A DNA stretch of 64,000 bases from Nonomuraea turkmeniaca (GTDB lineage: Bacteria > Actinomycetota > Actinomycetes > Streptosporangiales > Streptosporangiaceae): positions 22,965 to 86,964 of the forward strand of contig NZ_VCKY01000012.1 of the NCBI RefSeq assembly GCF_005889735.1, given 5' to 3'. The notes under the pieces are model-generated. The model was not told the origin of the DNA. It was given only the letters and a program-made list of their open reading frames with translations, and searched no databases. Below are positions 26,413 to 34,862 of this stretch, one piece after another (the first letter of the stretch is position 1; every line of letters starts with the position of its first letter). The translations under genes were made by a program, and so were the position numbers.

Positions 26413-27789
26413 GTGAAGGCTTTGATCATAGGTTGTGGCATCGCAGGCCCGGTCACCGCTATGGCCCTGCGCGAGGTGGGCATCGACGCCGAGATCTTCG
26501 AGGCGTACGGGCAGGGCGCCGAGAACGTCGGCTCCTTCCTCAACCTCGCCTCGAACGGCCTGGCCGCCTTGCGCCTGCTGGGCGCGCACCGCCAGGTGCT
26601 GGACACGGCCATCCCCACCCCGCGGATGGTCATGTGGAGCGGCACGGGCAAGCGGCTCGGCGAAGTGGCCAACGGTCTGCGGCTCGACGACGGCACGGTC
26701 AGCCACACGGTCCAGCGCTCCGACCTCTACCGCACCATCCGCGACGAGGCGGTCCAACGCGGGATCCACATGCACTACGGCAAGCGCCTGACCGGCTACG
26801 ACGACCGTGGCGGCGAGGTCACGGCCAGGTTCGAGGACGGCTCTGAGGCCACCGGCGACCTGCTCATCGCCTGTGACGGCGTGCGCTCGCGCACCCGCTC
26901 GATCCTCGACCCCCAGGCCCCCGCGCCCCGCTACAGCGGCCTGTACAGCTTCGGCGGGATCGTCAAGGACGGCAACCTCGCCGGGGAGCCCGGCGAGTAC
27001 AACATGGTGTTCGGCAAACGCGCGTTCTTCGGCTACACGAACACAGAGCAGCGAGCCTGGGGCGGAGAGCGGCAGCTTGCGTTACCAGCGGAGCCCCGTG
27101 CGAGCGCGACCATAGACACAGAGCAGCGAGCCTGGGGCGCAGAGCGGCAGCTTGCGCTACCAGCGGACCCCCGTGCGAGCGCGACCATAGACACAGAGCA
27201 GCGAGCCTGGGGCGCAGAGCGGCAGCTTGCGCTACCAGCGGACCCCCGTGCGAGCGGGACCATGGATTCTGTGGCCGAGTCCGGTGCGACGTGGTGGTTC
27301 GCGAACCTGCCGAGGCGGCTCGGCGACGATCCTGAGAGCTGGCGGCCGGAGCTGGTCAAGGCGTTCGAGGACGACGCGAACGCCTCCGCCGAGCTCATCG
27401 CGCGCAGCGAGGTCGGGCCGGGCCTGCCGATCTACGACCTGCCGCCGGTGCCCGTCTGGCACCGCGGCCGGGTCCTGCTCCTCGGGGACGCCGCCCACGC
27501 CACGTCGCCCAGCGCGGGCCAGGGTGCCTCGCTGGCCATCGAGGACGCGATCGTGCTGGCCCGGTGCCTGCGCGACGGCCGGGATCACCGCGAGGCGTTC
27601 GAGCGCTACGAGGCCGAGCGGCGGCCTCGGGCGGAGCGGGTCGTGGCGTACTCCAGGACGATCAGCAACAGCAAGGCCGCGGGCCCGGTCGCCCGGGTCT
27701 TCCGCGACCTGATGCTGCCGTTCTTCCTCAAGAAGAGCGCGAGCCAGGAGTCACTGGCCTGGATGTACCGCTACCAGGCGAGCCTGTGA
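26413..27789 (+). CDS. FAD-dependent monooxygenase with in-frame triple repeat insertion
   Basis: A 458-residue flavin hydroxylase of the PHBH-like class. The N-terminus IIGCGIAGPVTAMAL binds the FAD ADP moiety, DLLIACDGVRSRTRS is the DG motif, and LLGDAAHATSPSAGQGASLA is the GD motif. Residues about 209-285 consist of three 25-residue repeats (TEQRAWGAERQLALPADPRA) that do not belong to the family. Without them the chain is about 383 residues, the normal size, and RAFFGYT would join VAESGATWWF. The insertion lies between the two flavin motifs in the substrate domain, so activity may be altered. The start is a GTG at 26413, under the MarR operator. Confidence 0.88.
   Translation: MKALIIGCGIAGPVTAMALREVGIDAEIFEAYGQGAENVGSFLNLASNGLAALRLLGAHRQVLDTAIPTPRMVMWSGTGKRLGEVANGLRLDDGTVSHTVQRSDLYRTIRDEAVQRGIHMHYGKRLTGYDDRGGEVTARFEDGSEATGDLLIACDGVRSRTRSILDPQAPAPRYSGLYSFGGIVKDGNLAGEPGEYNMVFGKRAFFGYTNTEQRAWGGERQLALPAEPRASATIDTEQRAWGAERQLALPADPRASATIDTEQRAWGAERQLALPADPRASGTMDSVAESGATWWFANLPRRLGDDPESWRPELVKAFEDDANASAELIARSEVGPGLPIYDLPPVPVWHRGRVLLLGDAAHATSPSAGQGASLAIEDAIVLARCLRDGRDHREAFERYEAERRPRAERVVAYSRTISNSKAAGPVARVFRDLMLPFFLKKSASQESLAWMYRYQASL
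27041..27265 (+). repeat. Three tandem 75-bp repeats inside the monooxygenase gene
   Basis: Copies begin at 27041, 27116 and 27191. Copies 1 and 2 differ at three bases, copies 2 and 3 at two. Because 75 is a multiple of three, the reading frame stays open. The core GCGAGCCTGGGGCGGAGAGC recurs at 48.1 kb and 51.25 kb. Parts of each unit can pair into GC-rich hairpins (GCGAGC with GCTTGC, and GCTTGCGC with GTGCGAGC). Confidence 0.95.
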
Positions 27790-28629
27790 CACCGCCTCGG
27801 CGCCGGCGGGCACCAGCGGCAACCGCACGTCCGGGGTCGGGATCAGGCCCTGGGCGTGCAGCACGCCCTTGATCACGCTCGGGTTGGGCTCGGCGAAGAG
27901 CGCCGCCGAGAGCCGGGCCAGCCGGCGCCCGAGCGCCTGCGCCCGGGCCACGTCCCCCGCCTGCCAGGCCTCCGCCAGCTCGACGAAGTCCCGGGTACGC
28001 AGATGAGCCGCGGCCAGGATCCCGCCCGAGGCGCCCAGCGCGAGCAGCGGCGAGATGAACGCGTCCTCCCCACAGACCACCTCGAACCCGTCGGGCAGGT
28101 CCCCCAGCAGATCGACGGCGTCCAGATCGATCCCGCCGACCGCGTACTTCACCCCGGCGACCATCGGATGCGCCCCCAGCCGGCGCAGCGTCGCGGCGCT
28201 CACGGCCTGCCCCGTCCGGTAGGGGATGTGGTAGATCACCAGCGGCACCGGCGTCTCCTCGGCCAGCGCCTCGAAGTACGCGACGACGCCGCGTTCGCCA
28301 GGCCGCAGGAAGTACGGGACGGTCACCAGGGCGGCACCGACCCCTTCCGGCAGGCTCCGCAACGCCTGCGCCGCCGACCGCACGTCGTTCCCCGTGACCC
28401 CGACCGTCAGCAGCGCCTGCCGCTGCCCGCAGACCCGTGCACACACCTCGATCACCCGAGCCCGCTCCTCGGCGTCGAGCGCGGCCACCTCGCCGGTGGT
28501 GCCCAGCGCGACCAGCCCGGCCGCGCCCTCGTCGAGCATCTGGTGGGCGAGCTTCTCGATCGCGTCAACGGCCACCTCGCCCGCCGCGGTGAACGGGGTG
28601 ACCAGCGGTACGTGGATTCCTCTCAACAT
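27751..28629 (-). CDS. Dihydrodipicolinate synthase/N-acetylneuraminate lyase family protein
   Basis: A 292-residue TIM-barrel class I aldolase. ALGTTGEVAAL holds the carboxylate-binding GTTGE, YHIPYRTG supplies the catalytic Tyr, and GVKYAVGGID the Schiff-base Lys. It may be a true DapA or an aldolase for sugar acids or hydroxyproline; family members are hard to separate by sequence. The lysine pathway genes ask and asd lie 30 kb away, so that link is weak. It is divergent from a LysR gene that may control it. Its 3' end overlaps the monooxygenase gene by 39 bases. Confidence 0.85.
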   Translation of the reverse strand: MLRGIHVPLVTPFTAAGEVAVDAIEKLAHQMLDEGAAGLVALGTTGEVAALDAEERARVIEVCARVCGQRQALLTVGVTGNDVRSAAQALRSLPEGVGAALVTVPYFLRPGERGVVAYFEALAEETPVPLVIYHIPYRTGQAVSAATLRRLGAHPMVAGVKYAVGGIDLDAVDLLGDLPDGFEVVCGEDAFISPLLALGASGGILAAAHLRTRDFVELAEAWQAGDVARAQALGRRLARLSAALFAEPNPSVIKGVLHAQGLIPTPDVRLPLVPAGAEAVSQARLVAVHPGQ

Positions 28630-28688
28630 GATTCGAGACTGACCGACCGTAACCCGTTAGGTCCAGTTCGGATTTCTATGGTCAAGCG

Positions 28689-28701
28689 TAAGCTCAGCTT
28701 A
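28689..28701. promoter_or_regulatory. LysR-type T-N11-A box
   Basis: TAAGC-TCA-GCTTA is a 13-bp dyad with the T-N11-A pattern bound by LysR proteins. It ends on the first base of the LysR start codon, so autoregulation is likely. Confidence 0.45.
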
Positions 28702-29558
28702 TGCTCGACCCACGCAAGCTCCTCCTGCTCCGCGAACTGGCCCGGCGCGGCACGATCGCCGCAGTGGCAGAGGCGGTCACGTTCACTCCGTCGGCCGTCT
28801 CCCAGCAGCTCAGCGCGCTGGAGCGGGAGGCTGGCGTGCCGCTGCTCGAACGCACCGGCCGCACCGTGACGCTCACCCCGGCGGGCCACCTCCTCGTCGA
28901 GCACGCTCAGACGGTGCTAGAGCAGCTCGAACGCGCCTCGGCCGCGCTCGCCGCCGTCCGTGGCGGGCCGTCGGGCCCGCTGCGGATCGGCGCGTTCCCC
29001 ACGGCCACCCGCGCGCTCCTGCCCGCCGCCCTCACCGCCCTCACCGCGGCGCACCCGGGGCTGGAGCCGATGGTCTCCGAGATCGACCCCGCCGATGTCT
29101 CGGCCGCGCTGCGGGCGGGGGAGCTGGACGTGGCGCTCGTGCACGAGTACGACTTCGTCCCGCCGGTCACCGACGCGTCCATCGAGACCGAGCCGCTGTT
29201 CAGCGAGCCGATGTACCTGACCGACCGGCCCTCCGTCGCCGACGCCCGCGACGACTCCTGGATCATGAACAAGCCCGGCACACTCTGCCACACCATGGCG
29301 ATCAGGGCGTGTCAGGCGGCCGGGTTCGAGCCGCGCGTCCGGCATCACATCGACGACTTCGACACCATCCTGGCCTTCGCGGCAGCCGGCCAGGGCGTCG
29401 CGCTCGTGCCGCGCCTGGCCGCGAGCTCACCACCGCCAGGTGTCACCCTCACCCGCCTGCCGCTGAGCCGCCGCACGCTGGTGGCCTTCAGAAGGGGGTA
29501 CGGCGAGCACCCGGCGATCAGAGCGGCCGTGGCGGTCCTCCGCCCATCAGCTCTCTGA
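28701..29558 (+). CDS. LysR family transcriptional regulator
   Basis: A 285-residue regulator. The helix-turn-helix is [29 protein letters not shown], near residues 15-45; the substrate-binding domain follows from about 90. It is divergent from the DapA-like aldolase gene with a T-N11-A dyad between them, so the aldolase is the likely target. The 3' end runs into a 25-bp imperfect tandem duplication (29548-29593). Confidence 0.88.
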   Translation: MLDPRKLLLLRELARRGTIAAVAEAVTFTPSAVSQQLSALEREAGVPLLERTGRTVTLTPAGHLLVEHAQTVLEQLERASAALAAVRGGPSGPLRIGAFPTATRALLPAALTALTAAHPGLEPMVSEIDPADVSAALRAGELDVALVHEYDFVPPVTDASIETEPLFSEPMYLTDRPSVADARDDSWIMNKPGTLCHTMAIRACQAAGFEPRVRHHIDDFDTILAFAAAGQGVALVPRLAASSPPPGVTLTRLPLSRRTLVAFRRGYGEHPAIRAAVAVLRPSAL

Positions 29559-29593
29559 CGAGCTCTCGCGCATCAGCCCTCTGACGAGGTCGG
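29548..29593. repeat. 25-bp imperfect tandem duplication
   Basis: CATCAGCTCTCTGACGAGCT at 29548 is followed 25 bases later by a copy with two differences (CATCAGCCCTCTGACGAGGT). The first copy includes the LysR stop codon. Confidence 0.7.
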
Positions 29594-29690
29594 CGTAGCT
29601 CGCGGCGAGCCTCTCGTGCTCTCCCGCCCAAGGAGGCCGCCCAGGCGCACCGCCTCCTGGAAGGCCGCGCGGCCACGGGCCGGATCCCGC
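29559..29690 (-). pseudogene. Possible frameshifted remnant of a helical protein C-terminus
   Basis: Reading the minus strand after the serine hydrolase stop, one frame gives RDPARGRAAFQEAVRLGGLLG and a second, shifted frame continues HERLAASYADLVRGLM before stopping. Together they read like one helical C-terminus broken by a frameshift. There is no start codon or intact domain and I do not recognise the family. It may be chance. Confidence 0.25.
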
Positions 29691-30641
29691 TCATTCCGTG
29701 AGCACGGCCTCGATGACGGCCCTGGAACTGGCCGGGTCACCGTCGTACTGGCCCGCCGTCACCGCCACGACCAGCTCTTCCCCGGGGAGGACGAGCACCT
29801 CCTGCCCGCCGTTCCCGATGCCCTTGACGTGGGGACGGTCGCCGGTGACCACATACCACTGGTAGCCGTACTCGAAGCCCTCGGCGATGTTCACTCGCGG
29901 CCGGAGCATCTCCTGGAGCCATGCGCCCGGCACGATCCCGCGGCCGCCGTCGAGCACGAGCTGCCCGACGGCGGCCAGGTCGACCGGCCGCAGCCGCAGC
30001 CCGGCCGCGGCCGACACCACCCCGTGCTCCCCCTTGGACCAGTCGAAGTCGGTGATCCCGAGCGGCCCGAAGAGCGCCGTAGCGGCGTACTCCTCCAAGG
30101 GACGCCCCGTCCCGCGCGCGATGATCCCGCCGAGCAGGGCGGTCGCGCCCCCGCAGTAGTGCCAGACCTTTCCCGCCTCCTCGACGACCGGCTGCTCCAG
30201 CACGTAGCGGTAGCGGTCGGGGGCGAACTCCATCGCGATCTCGCTGTTGGCCGTGCTCGTGTACGGGGCGTCCTCGTTCCATTCGAGCCCGAGCGTCATG
30301 GTGAGCGCATGCTCGACGGTGAGATGAGCTTTCCCCGGATCTCCGACTAAATCCGAATATTCCGCAAACTGCGTCACCAGCGCCGCCCCCGGCTCCGGCA
30401 CCAGCCCTTCACCGAGCGCGATGCCGTACAACAACGCCACAACGCTCTTGGACACGGACCGGATGTCGTGCAACGTGTCCCGATCGAACGCGACATGCCC
30501 CAGCGAATCGCCCAGCCGATAGTCGACCCCGGCCCCATAACGCTCGAGCACGACCTCCCCGCCCCGCATCACCACGAGCCCGTGGAACCCCGGCGCCGCA
30601 CCCGCCCTTAGGACGGCGTCGACCCGCTCCGCCATTGCCAC
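29691..30641 (-). CDS. Serine hydrolase of the beta-lactamase/class C family
   Basis: A 316-residue protein of the penicillin-binding-like esterase/beta-lactamase fold. IRSVSKSVVALLYGIALGEG contains the active-site SxxK. LTMTLGLEWNED and YQWYVVTGDRPHVKGIGNGG match the later conserved regions. No signal peptide is seen, so it should be cytoplasmic and is more likely an esterase or peptidase than a resistance enzyme. The ATG lies at 30641. It is not clustered with related genes. Confidence 0.85.
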   Translation of the reverse strand: MAMAERVDAVLRAGAAPGFHGLVVMRGGEVVLERYGAGVDYRLGDSLGHVAFDRDTLHDIRSVSKSVVALLYGIALGEGLVPEPGAALVTQFAEYSDLVGDPGKAHLTVEHALTMTLGLEWNEDAPYTSTANSEIAMEFAPDRYRYVLEQPVVEEAGKVWHYCGGATALLGGIIARGTGRPLEEYAATALFGPLGITDFDWSKGEHGVVSAAAGLRLRPVDLAAVGQLVLDGGRGIVPGAWLQEMLRPRVNIAEGFEYGYQWYVVTGDRPHVKGIGNGGQEVLVLPGEELVVAVTAGQYDGDPASSRAVIEAVLTE

Positions 30642-31006
30642 GATGTTCCTCCTCTACGTCGGACACATCCGGCATACCACCTCACACGGTGTCAGGCTCA
30701 ACTGCGCTCTCATCTTCCAGGCGTCACGCGGCCGCACGCCCGCCGCCGAACGGCATGATCTGGTCCAGGGCATGGCCTGTGCCGGGTCGCCCCACGCGGA
30801 CCTGGTCCAAGGCACTCGCCCCCAGGACTGGAACGAGGCTTTCAGAGCCCTGGCCACGGCCGTGGGTGACACGAGGATGGAGGCGTTGCAGGAATACGGT
30901 CGGCCGTTCTCGCCGAGCGGGGGCGCCCCGACCTCGCCCTGCGACGCATTGAGAGGTCGTGGACGAGCCAGGTCTGGCGCCCAGAAGACCTTCTCGCCGC
31001 ATGGGC
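30642..31006. other. 365-base gap without a convincing gene
   Basis: Open frames exist on both strands, but none has gene-like composition or a ribosome site. The only structure seen is an imperfect direct repeat of GATCTGGTCCAGGGCA (near 30757) and GACCTGGTCCAAGGCA (near 30798), 41 bases apart. It may be decayed coding DNA. Confidence 0.5.
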
Positions 31007-31495
31007 TTAGCCCGCCGAGGTGAGCTCCGTCAGCGCTCGCTTCCAGTCCAAGCCGGACAACACCCGCACGCCATCCGCCCGGAGCTCCTCCACGCTGCGC
31101 CGGTACGGGATCCGGGCAGCCAAGGCGTCGTTGACGACGGGCACCACGACGACCGGGATGCCGAGGCCGGGCGCCTCGGCCAGCACGCCCAGGGCGTAGG
31201 TGTCCGCGATGCCCTGAGCGAACTTGTTGATCGTGTTGTACGTGGCCGGCGCGACGATGATCGCGTCGGCGCGGGGCGGTTTGGGCTCGGACGGCTTGCG
31301 GTAGCGGCTGCGCACGGGGCGGCCGGTCTGCCGTTCCAGTGCCGGCACGTCGATGAAGTCCAGTGCCGACGGCGTGGCGACGATCTGGACGATCCACCCT
31401 TCGTCCTGCGCCATGGCGACCAGGCGGCCGACCTCCGCGGCCGGTTCTGCCGCGCACACAATGACGTACAGCTCCTTGCCGGGCGATTCGGTCAC
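31007..31495 (-). CDS. Dfp/Flavoprotein family protein
   Basis: A 162-residue protein of the HFCD flavoprotein fold (phosphopantothenoylcysteine decarboxylase or EpiD-like). LYVIVCAAEPAAEVGRLV is the flavin-binding first strand, and VAPATYNTINKFAQGIAD corresponds to the family PASANT region. It is far too short for a bifunctional CoaBC and may act on another cysteine-containing or aromatic substrate. The GTG at 31495 is preferred; upstream codons encode the neighbouring hairpin. It is divergent from the polyprenyl synthase gene. Confidence 0.8.
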   Translation of the reverse strand: MTESPGKELYVIVCAAEPAAEVGRLVAMAQDEGWIVQIVATPSALDFIDVPALERQTGRPVRSRYRKPSEPKPPRADAIIVAPATYNTINKFAQGIADTYALGVLAEAPGLGIPVVVVPVVNDALAARIPYRRSVEELRADGVRVLSGLDWKRALTELTSAG

Positions 31496-31508
31496 GGTGG
31501 CCAGCGTA

Positions 31509-31534
31509 CTGAGAGAGCCCTCAGGCTCTCTCAG
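31509..31534. promoter_or_regulatory. Perfect 11-bp inverted repeat in a divergent promoter
   Basis: CTGAGAGAGCC and GGCTCTCTCAG flank CTCA. It lies between the divergent starts at 31495 and 31569 and has no T-run, so an operator or a 5' RNA structure is more likely than a terminator. Confidence 0.55.
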
Positions 31535-31568
31535 CCGTCGCACAGCGGCCGCGGCGCAAGCTGGAGGT

Positions 31569-32591
31569 ATGGATCAACTTCTGAGCAGCCCTGCCATCAT
31601 CCAAGGTCTGCGGAAGGTCGAGGCCAGGATCCGGCGCCTGAGCGGGTCCTCCACGCTGCCCGGCATCAACGCCGGGGCCGAGCGCATCGTCGCCGCCGGT
31701 GGGAAGCGGCTGCGGCCCGCCCTGACGCTCGCCACCTCGATCGCGCTCGGCAAGGCGCCCGACCGGCGGGTGATCACGGCGGCGGCCTGCGTGGAGCTCA
31801 TTCACGCCGGCTCGCTCGTGCACGACGACCTCATGGACCGGGCGACCGAGCGCCGCGGCACGCGGACGCTCAACGCCGAGCTGGGCGATGGCAGGGCGTT
31901 GGTGATCGGGGACTTCATGCTGGCCAGGGCGGGGCTGGCGGCGATCACGGCGGTCTCCAGGCCGGTCGCCGAAGTGCTGGCGGCGACCGTCGTCGAGCTG
32001 GCCGAGGGACAGTTCCTGGAGACGACCGATCTCTTCGATCCGGACCGAACCCAAGAGAGCGCCCTGCGCTCCATCACCGGCAAGACCGCCGCGTTGTTCA
32101 GGGCCGGGTGCCTGGTGGCGGCGGTGTGCGCGCACGCCTCGCCGGAGGACCGGGCGCGCATGGCGGCGTACGGGGAGAAGTTCGGGCTGATCTTCCAGAT
32201 CCTCGACGACCTGCTCGATCTGACCGCTACCAGTGAGCAGCTGGGGAAGCCCGCTGGGAACGATCTGCGGCAGGGGGTCTACAGTCTGCCGCTGCTCATG
32301 GCCGGTGCCGACGTCAGGGAGCTGCTCGGAAAGCCCGAAATGGTCGACGAGGTGCTACGCAGGCTGAGGGCGGGCCGCATGGCGGACGACACGATCGAGT
32401 ACTGCCGTGGGCTGGCCTCCGACGCGGTTGCCGCCCTGCCGGTGATCCACGATCAGGAGATGGCGTCCCTTCTGTACGGTCTGCCGACCGCGTACATCGA
32501 CCGTGTCGCCCACCTGGTCAGGCGGCCCGCGTCGCCCCGGCGGTCGTCAGCGGCGCTGCGATGGCCTCCAGCCCCTTCCGCTCGGCCTTGA
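31569..32591 (+). CDS. Trans-polyprenyl diphosphate synthase
   Basis: A 340-residue all-helical prenyltransferase that extends allylic diphosphates with isopentenyl diphosphate, probably for menaquinone side chains or other isoprenoids. GGKRLRPAL, the first aspartate-rich motif HDDLMDRATERRG and the second FQILDDLLDLT are present. The spacing of small residues before the first motif is typical of long-chain (heptaprenyl or octaprenyl) enzymes, but chain length is not certain. CTGGAGGT precedes the ATG. The last 74 bases overlap the convergent MFS gene, and the C-terminal Pro/Arg/Ser-rich tail lies in that overlap. Confidence 0.9.
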   Translation: MDQLLSSPAIIQGLRKVEARIRRLSGSSTLPGINAGAERIVAAGGKRLRPALTLATSIALGKAPDRRVITAAACVELIHAGSLVHDDLMDRATERRGTRTLNAELGDGRALVIGDFMLARAGLAAITAVSRPVAEVLAATVVELAEGQFLETTDLFDPDRTQESALRSITGKTAALFRAGCLVAAVCAHASPEDRARMAAYGEKFGLIFQILDDLLDLTATSEQLGKPAGNDLRQGVYSLPLLMAGADVRELLGKPEMVDEVLRRLRAGRMADDTIEYCRGLASDAVAALPVIHDQEMASLLYGLPTAYIDRVAHLVRRPASPRRSSAALRWPPAPSARP

Positions 32592-33957
32592 CCCCGAGGA
32601 ACAACTCGACCAGCCCGCCGGCGATCATCACCAGCGCGCCGATGGTGAACGCGAGCGCGGTGTCACTGGGCACGCCGGTCTCCACGAGCGAGGCGAAGAT
32701 CAGCGGACCCGCGATGCCGCCGGCGGCCGTGCCGATCGCGAAGAAGAACGCGATGGCCATCGCCCTGGTCTCCATCGGGAAGATCTCACTGACGGTCAGA
32801 TAGGCCGAACTCGCCCCGGCCGAGGCCACGAACAACACCACCGACCAGCATGCGGTCAGCGTGACCGCGGTGAGCATGCCCTCGTTGAACATCCAGGCGG
32901 TGCCGAGCAGCAGCAGCCCCGACCCGATGTAGGTGGCCGAGATCATGGGGATCCGGCCGACGGTGTCGAAGAGGTGGCCGAGCAGCAGCGGGCCGAGGAA
33001 GTTGCCCATCGCGATGACCGCGAAGTAGTAGCCGGTGTTCGTGTCGATCTTGTAAAAGGTGGACAGGATCTGTGCGAACCCGAACGTGATCGCGTTGTAG
33101 AGGAAGGCCTGCCCGATGAAGAGGGACAGGCCGAGCACGGTGCGCTTGGGGTAGAGCGCGACCATGGTGTGCGCGATCCTGACGAACCCGATCGACTTGC
33201 GCTGGTGCACGGTCATCGACTCCTCCGGCTCGGGCAGATCCTTGCCGATCTCCCGCTCGATGCCGTCGACGATCTCCTCGGCCTCCCTGCCCCGGCCGTG
33301 GATGAACAACCACCGCGGGCTCTCCGGCACGTTCCGCCGGACCAGCAGGATCGCCAGCCCCAGCACCACGCCGAGCCCGAACGCGACCCGCCAGCCGATG
33401 TTCACGGGCAGGTCGTTCAGCAGCGGCACGGTCAGCAGCGCGCCGCCCGCCGCGCCGAGCCAGTAGCTGCCGTTGATGATGATGTCGATGCGTCCCCGGT
33501 GCCGGCTCGGGATGAGCTCGTCGATGGCCGAGTTGATGGCCGCGTACTCGCCGCCGATGCCGAACCCCGTCAGGAACCTGAACAGGAAGAACCACCACGC
33601 GCTGAACGAGAACGCCGTCATCAGCGTCGCCACGAGATAAACGATCAGCGTGATGATGAACAGTTTCTTCCTGCCGAACCTGTCGGTCAGCCAGCCGAAG
33701 AACAGCGCCCCCGAGCAGGCCCCCGCCACGTAGAGCGCGGCGGCCAGGCCCGCGACCTGCGCTTGGGTGATGTCGACACCGCTGCCGGGCTTGGCCAGTT
33801 GCGCGGACAGATTTCCGACGATGGTGACCTCGAGCCCGTCGAGGATCCAGACCGTGCCGAGACCTATGACGATCATCCAGTGCCAGCGAGACCACGGCAA
33901 CCGGTCCAGCCGTGCGGGCACCTTGGTGCTGATCGTGCCGGTTTCCACGTTGCTCAT
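32518..33957 (-). CDS. MFS transporter (sugar/aromatic acid porter type)
   Basis: A 479-residue twelve-helix secondary transporter. The loop 2-3 motif GWLTDRFGRKKLF and its repeat GHLFDTVGRIPM are clear, and RFLTGFGIGGEYAAI and ESPRWLFIHGRG match the sugar porter/AAHS groups. The central cytoplasmic loop (about 220-270) is charged. The substrate is not readable; organic acids or sugars are likely. The gene stands alone, and its 3' end overlaps the polyprenyl synthase gene. Confidence 0.9.
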   Translation of the reverse strand: MSNVETGTISTKVPARLDRLPWSRWHWMIVIGLGTVWILDGLEVTIVGNLSAQLAKPGSGVDITQAQVAGLAAALYVAGACSGALFFGWLTDRFGRKKLFIITLIVYLVATLMTAFSFSAWWFFLFRFLTGFGIGGEYAAINSAIDELIPSRHRGRIDIIINGSYWLGAAGGALLTVPLLNDLPVNIGWRVAFGLGVVLGLAILLVRRNVPESPRWLFIHGRGREAEEIVDGIEREIGKDLPEPEESMTVHQRKSIGFVRIAHTMVALYPKRTVLGLSLFIGQAFLYNAITFGFAQILSTFYKIDTNTGYYFAVIAMGNFLGPLLLGHLFDTVGRIPMISATYIGSGLLLLGTAWMFNEGMLTAVTLTACWSVVLFVASAGASSAYLTVSEIFPMETRAMAIAFFFAIGTAAGGIAGPLIFASLVETGVPSDTALAFTIGALVMIAGGLVELFLGVKAERKGLEAIAAPLTTAGATRAA

Positions 33958-34000
33958 GGGAAGCCATGGATACCCATCGAACCGGCGGCAAACGTTTCTC

Positions 34001-34735
34001 TTAGGAAGGTTTACGGGCTTCCAGGATGTCCGTGCTGAACCACGGACCGCCGTACCAGAAGCGCCAGCCGGCGTCGCGCCGCCGTACGTCGACGACGCCG
34101 AGCCCGCGTAAGGCGGCCTCGTACGCGGGCGTGTGCCGGAAGTCGGCGATCAGCATGAGCCCGCCGGGCCGCAACACGCGGTGCGCCTCGCGGATCGCCC
34201 GCTCGCGCCCCTCCGCGTCGGAGATGTTGTGGACGGCCAGGCTGGAGACGACCACGTCGAAGGCCCCGTCACCGAACGGCAGATCGCGCATGTCGCCCGC
34301 GACCAGTTCGACGCGGTCCTCGACGCCTTCGGCGGCGGCGTTCGCCCTGATCGTCGCATCGCCGTTGCGGGACTGGTCCTGTTTGCCGGAGCTCGGCCAC
34401 AGGTCGACGCCGGTGGCCCGGCCCTTGTCCAGGTGCCCGGCCGCCATGAGCAGCACCGCGCCCCGCCCGCACCCGAGGTCGAGCAGCCGCTCGTCACCGT
34501 CCAGCCGCTTGAGCTCCTCGGCCCAGACGGCGAACCTGCCACGCCGCGTGGTGTAAAGGTAACTGAGCGCACTGGCCAAGGTGTAGAGTCCGCCGAACAG
34601 GAACGCGACGCCTGCCGCCAGGATGTCCAGGGCGAACGAGATCACGGCCAGGGCCACCAGCACGATCGCTCCGAAAAGCAAACCGGCCATGGCCCACGGT
34701 GCGTCGAACCCATAACTACCGTGTCGTCTGCGCAC
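34001..34735 (-). CDS. Membrane-anchored SAM-dependent methyltransferase
   Basis: A protein of about 244 residues with two hydrophobic segments at about 15-60, then a class I methyltransferase: LLDLGCGRGAVLLM (motif I), GVDLWP, DLPFGDGAFDVVVSSLAVHN (motif IV) and RVLRPGGLMLI. The FWYGGPWFSTDILEARK ending is typical of the actinobacterial membrane class. The substrate is unknown. TATAAC six bases before the GTG at 34735 suggests a leaderless start; in-frame GTG at 34741 and TTG at 34753 are alternatives. Confidence 0.85.
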   Translation of the reverse strand: MRRRHGSYGFDAPWAMAGLLFGAIVLVALAVISFALDILAAGVAFLFGGLYTLASALSYLYTTRRGRFAVWAEELKRLDGDERLLDLGCGRGAVLLMAAGHLDKGRATGVDLWPSSGKQDQSRNGDATIRANAAAEGVEDRVELVAGDMRDLPFGDGAFDVVVSSLAVHNISDAEGRERAIREAHRVLRPGGLMLIADFRHTPAYEAALRGLGVVDVRRRDAGWRFWYGGPWFSTDILEARKPS

Positions 34736-34862
34736 ACTCACGTTATATCTCAAGGAGGTCTTGATGGGGACTTGACCGACACCTTCCCCTTCACACCGTC
34801 AATCACGCACATCCCATTACTAAGGTTGCTTGGATGGGCACGCAATGGGGGTTTGACCAGGC

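Noticed and set aside
27041..27265. CRISPR-like array
   Set aside because: The units are directly joined with no variable spacers and are read in frame within a gene.
27033..27398. Antisense frame in the repeat region with repeats of its own
   Set aside because: The repeats are the same DNA read backward; no start context.
30643..31023. 126-codon plus-strand frame
   Set aside because: No ribosome site, no domain, and an internal direct repeat; treated as non-coding.
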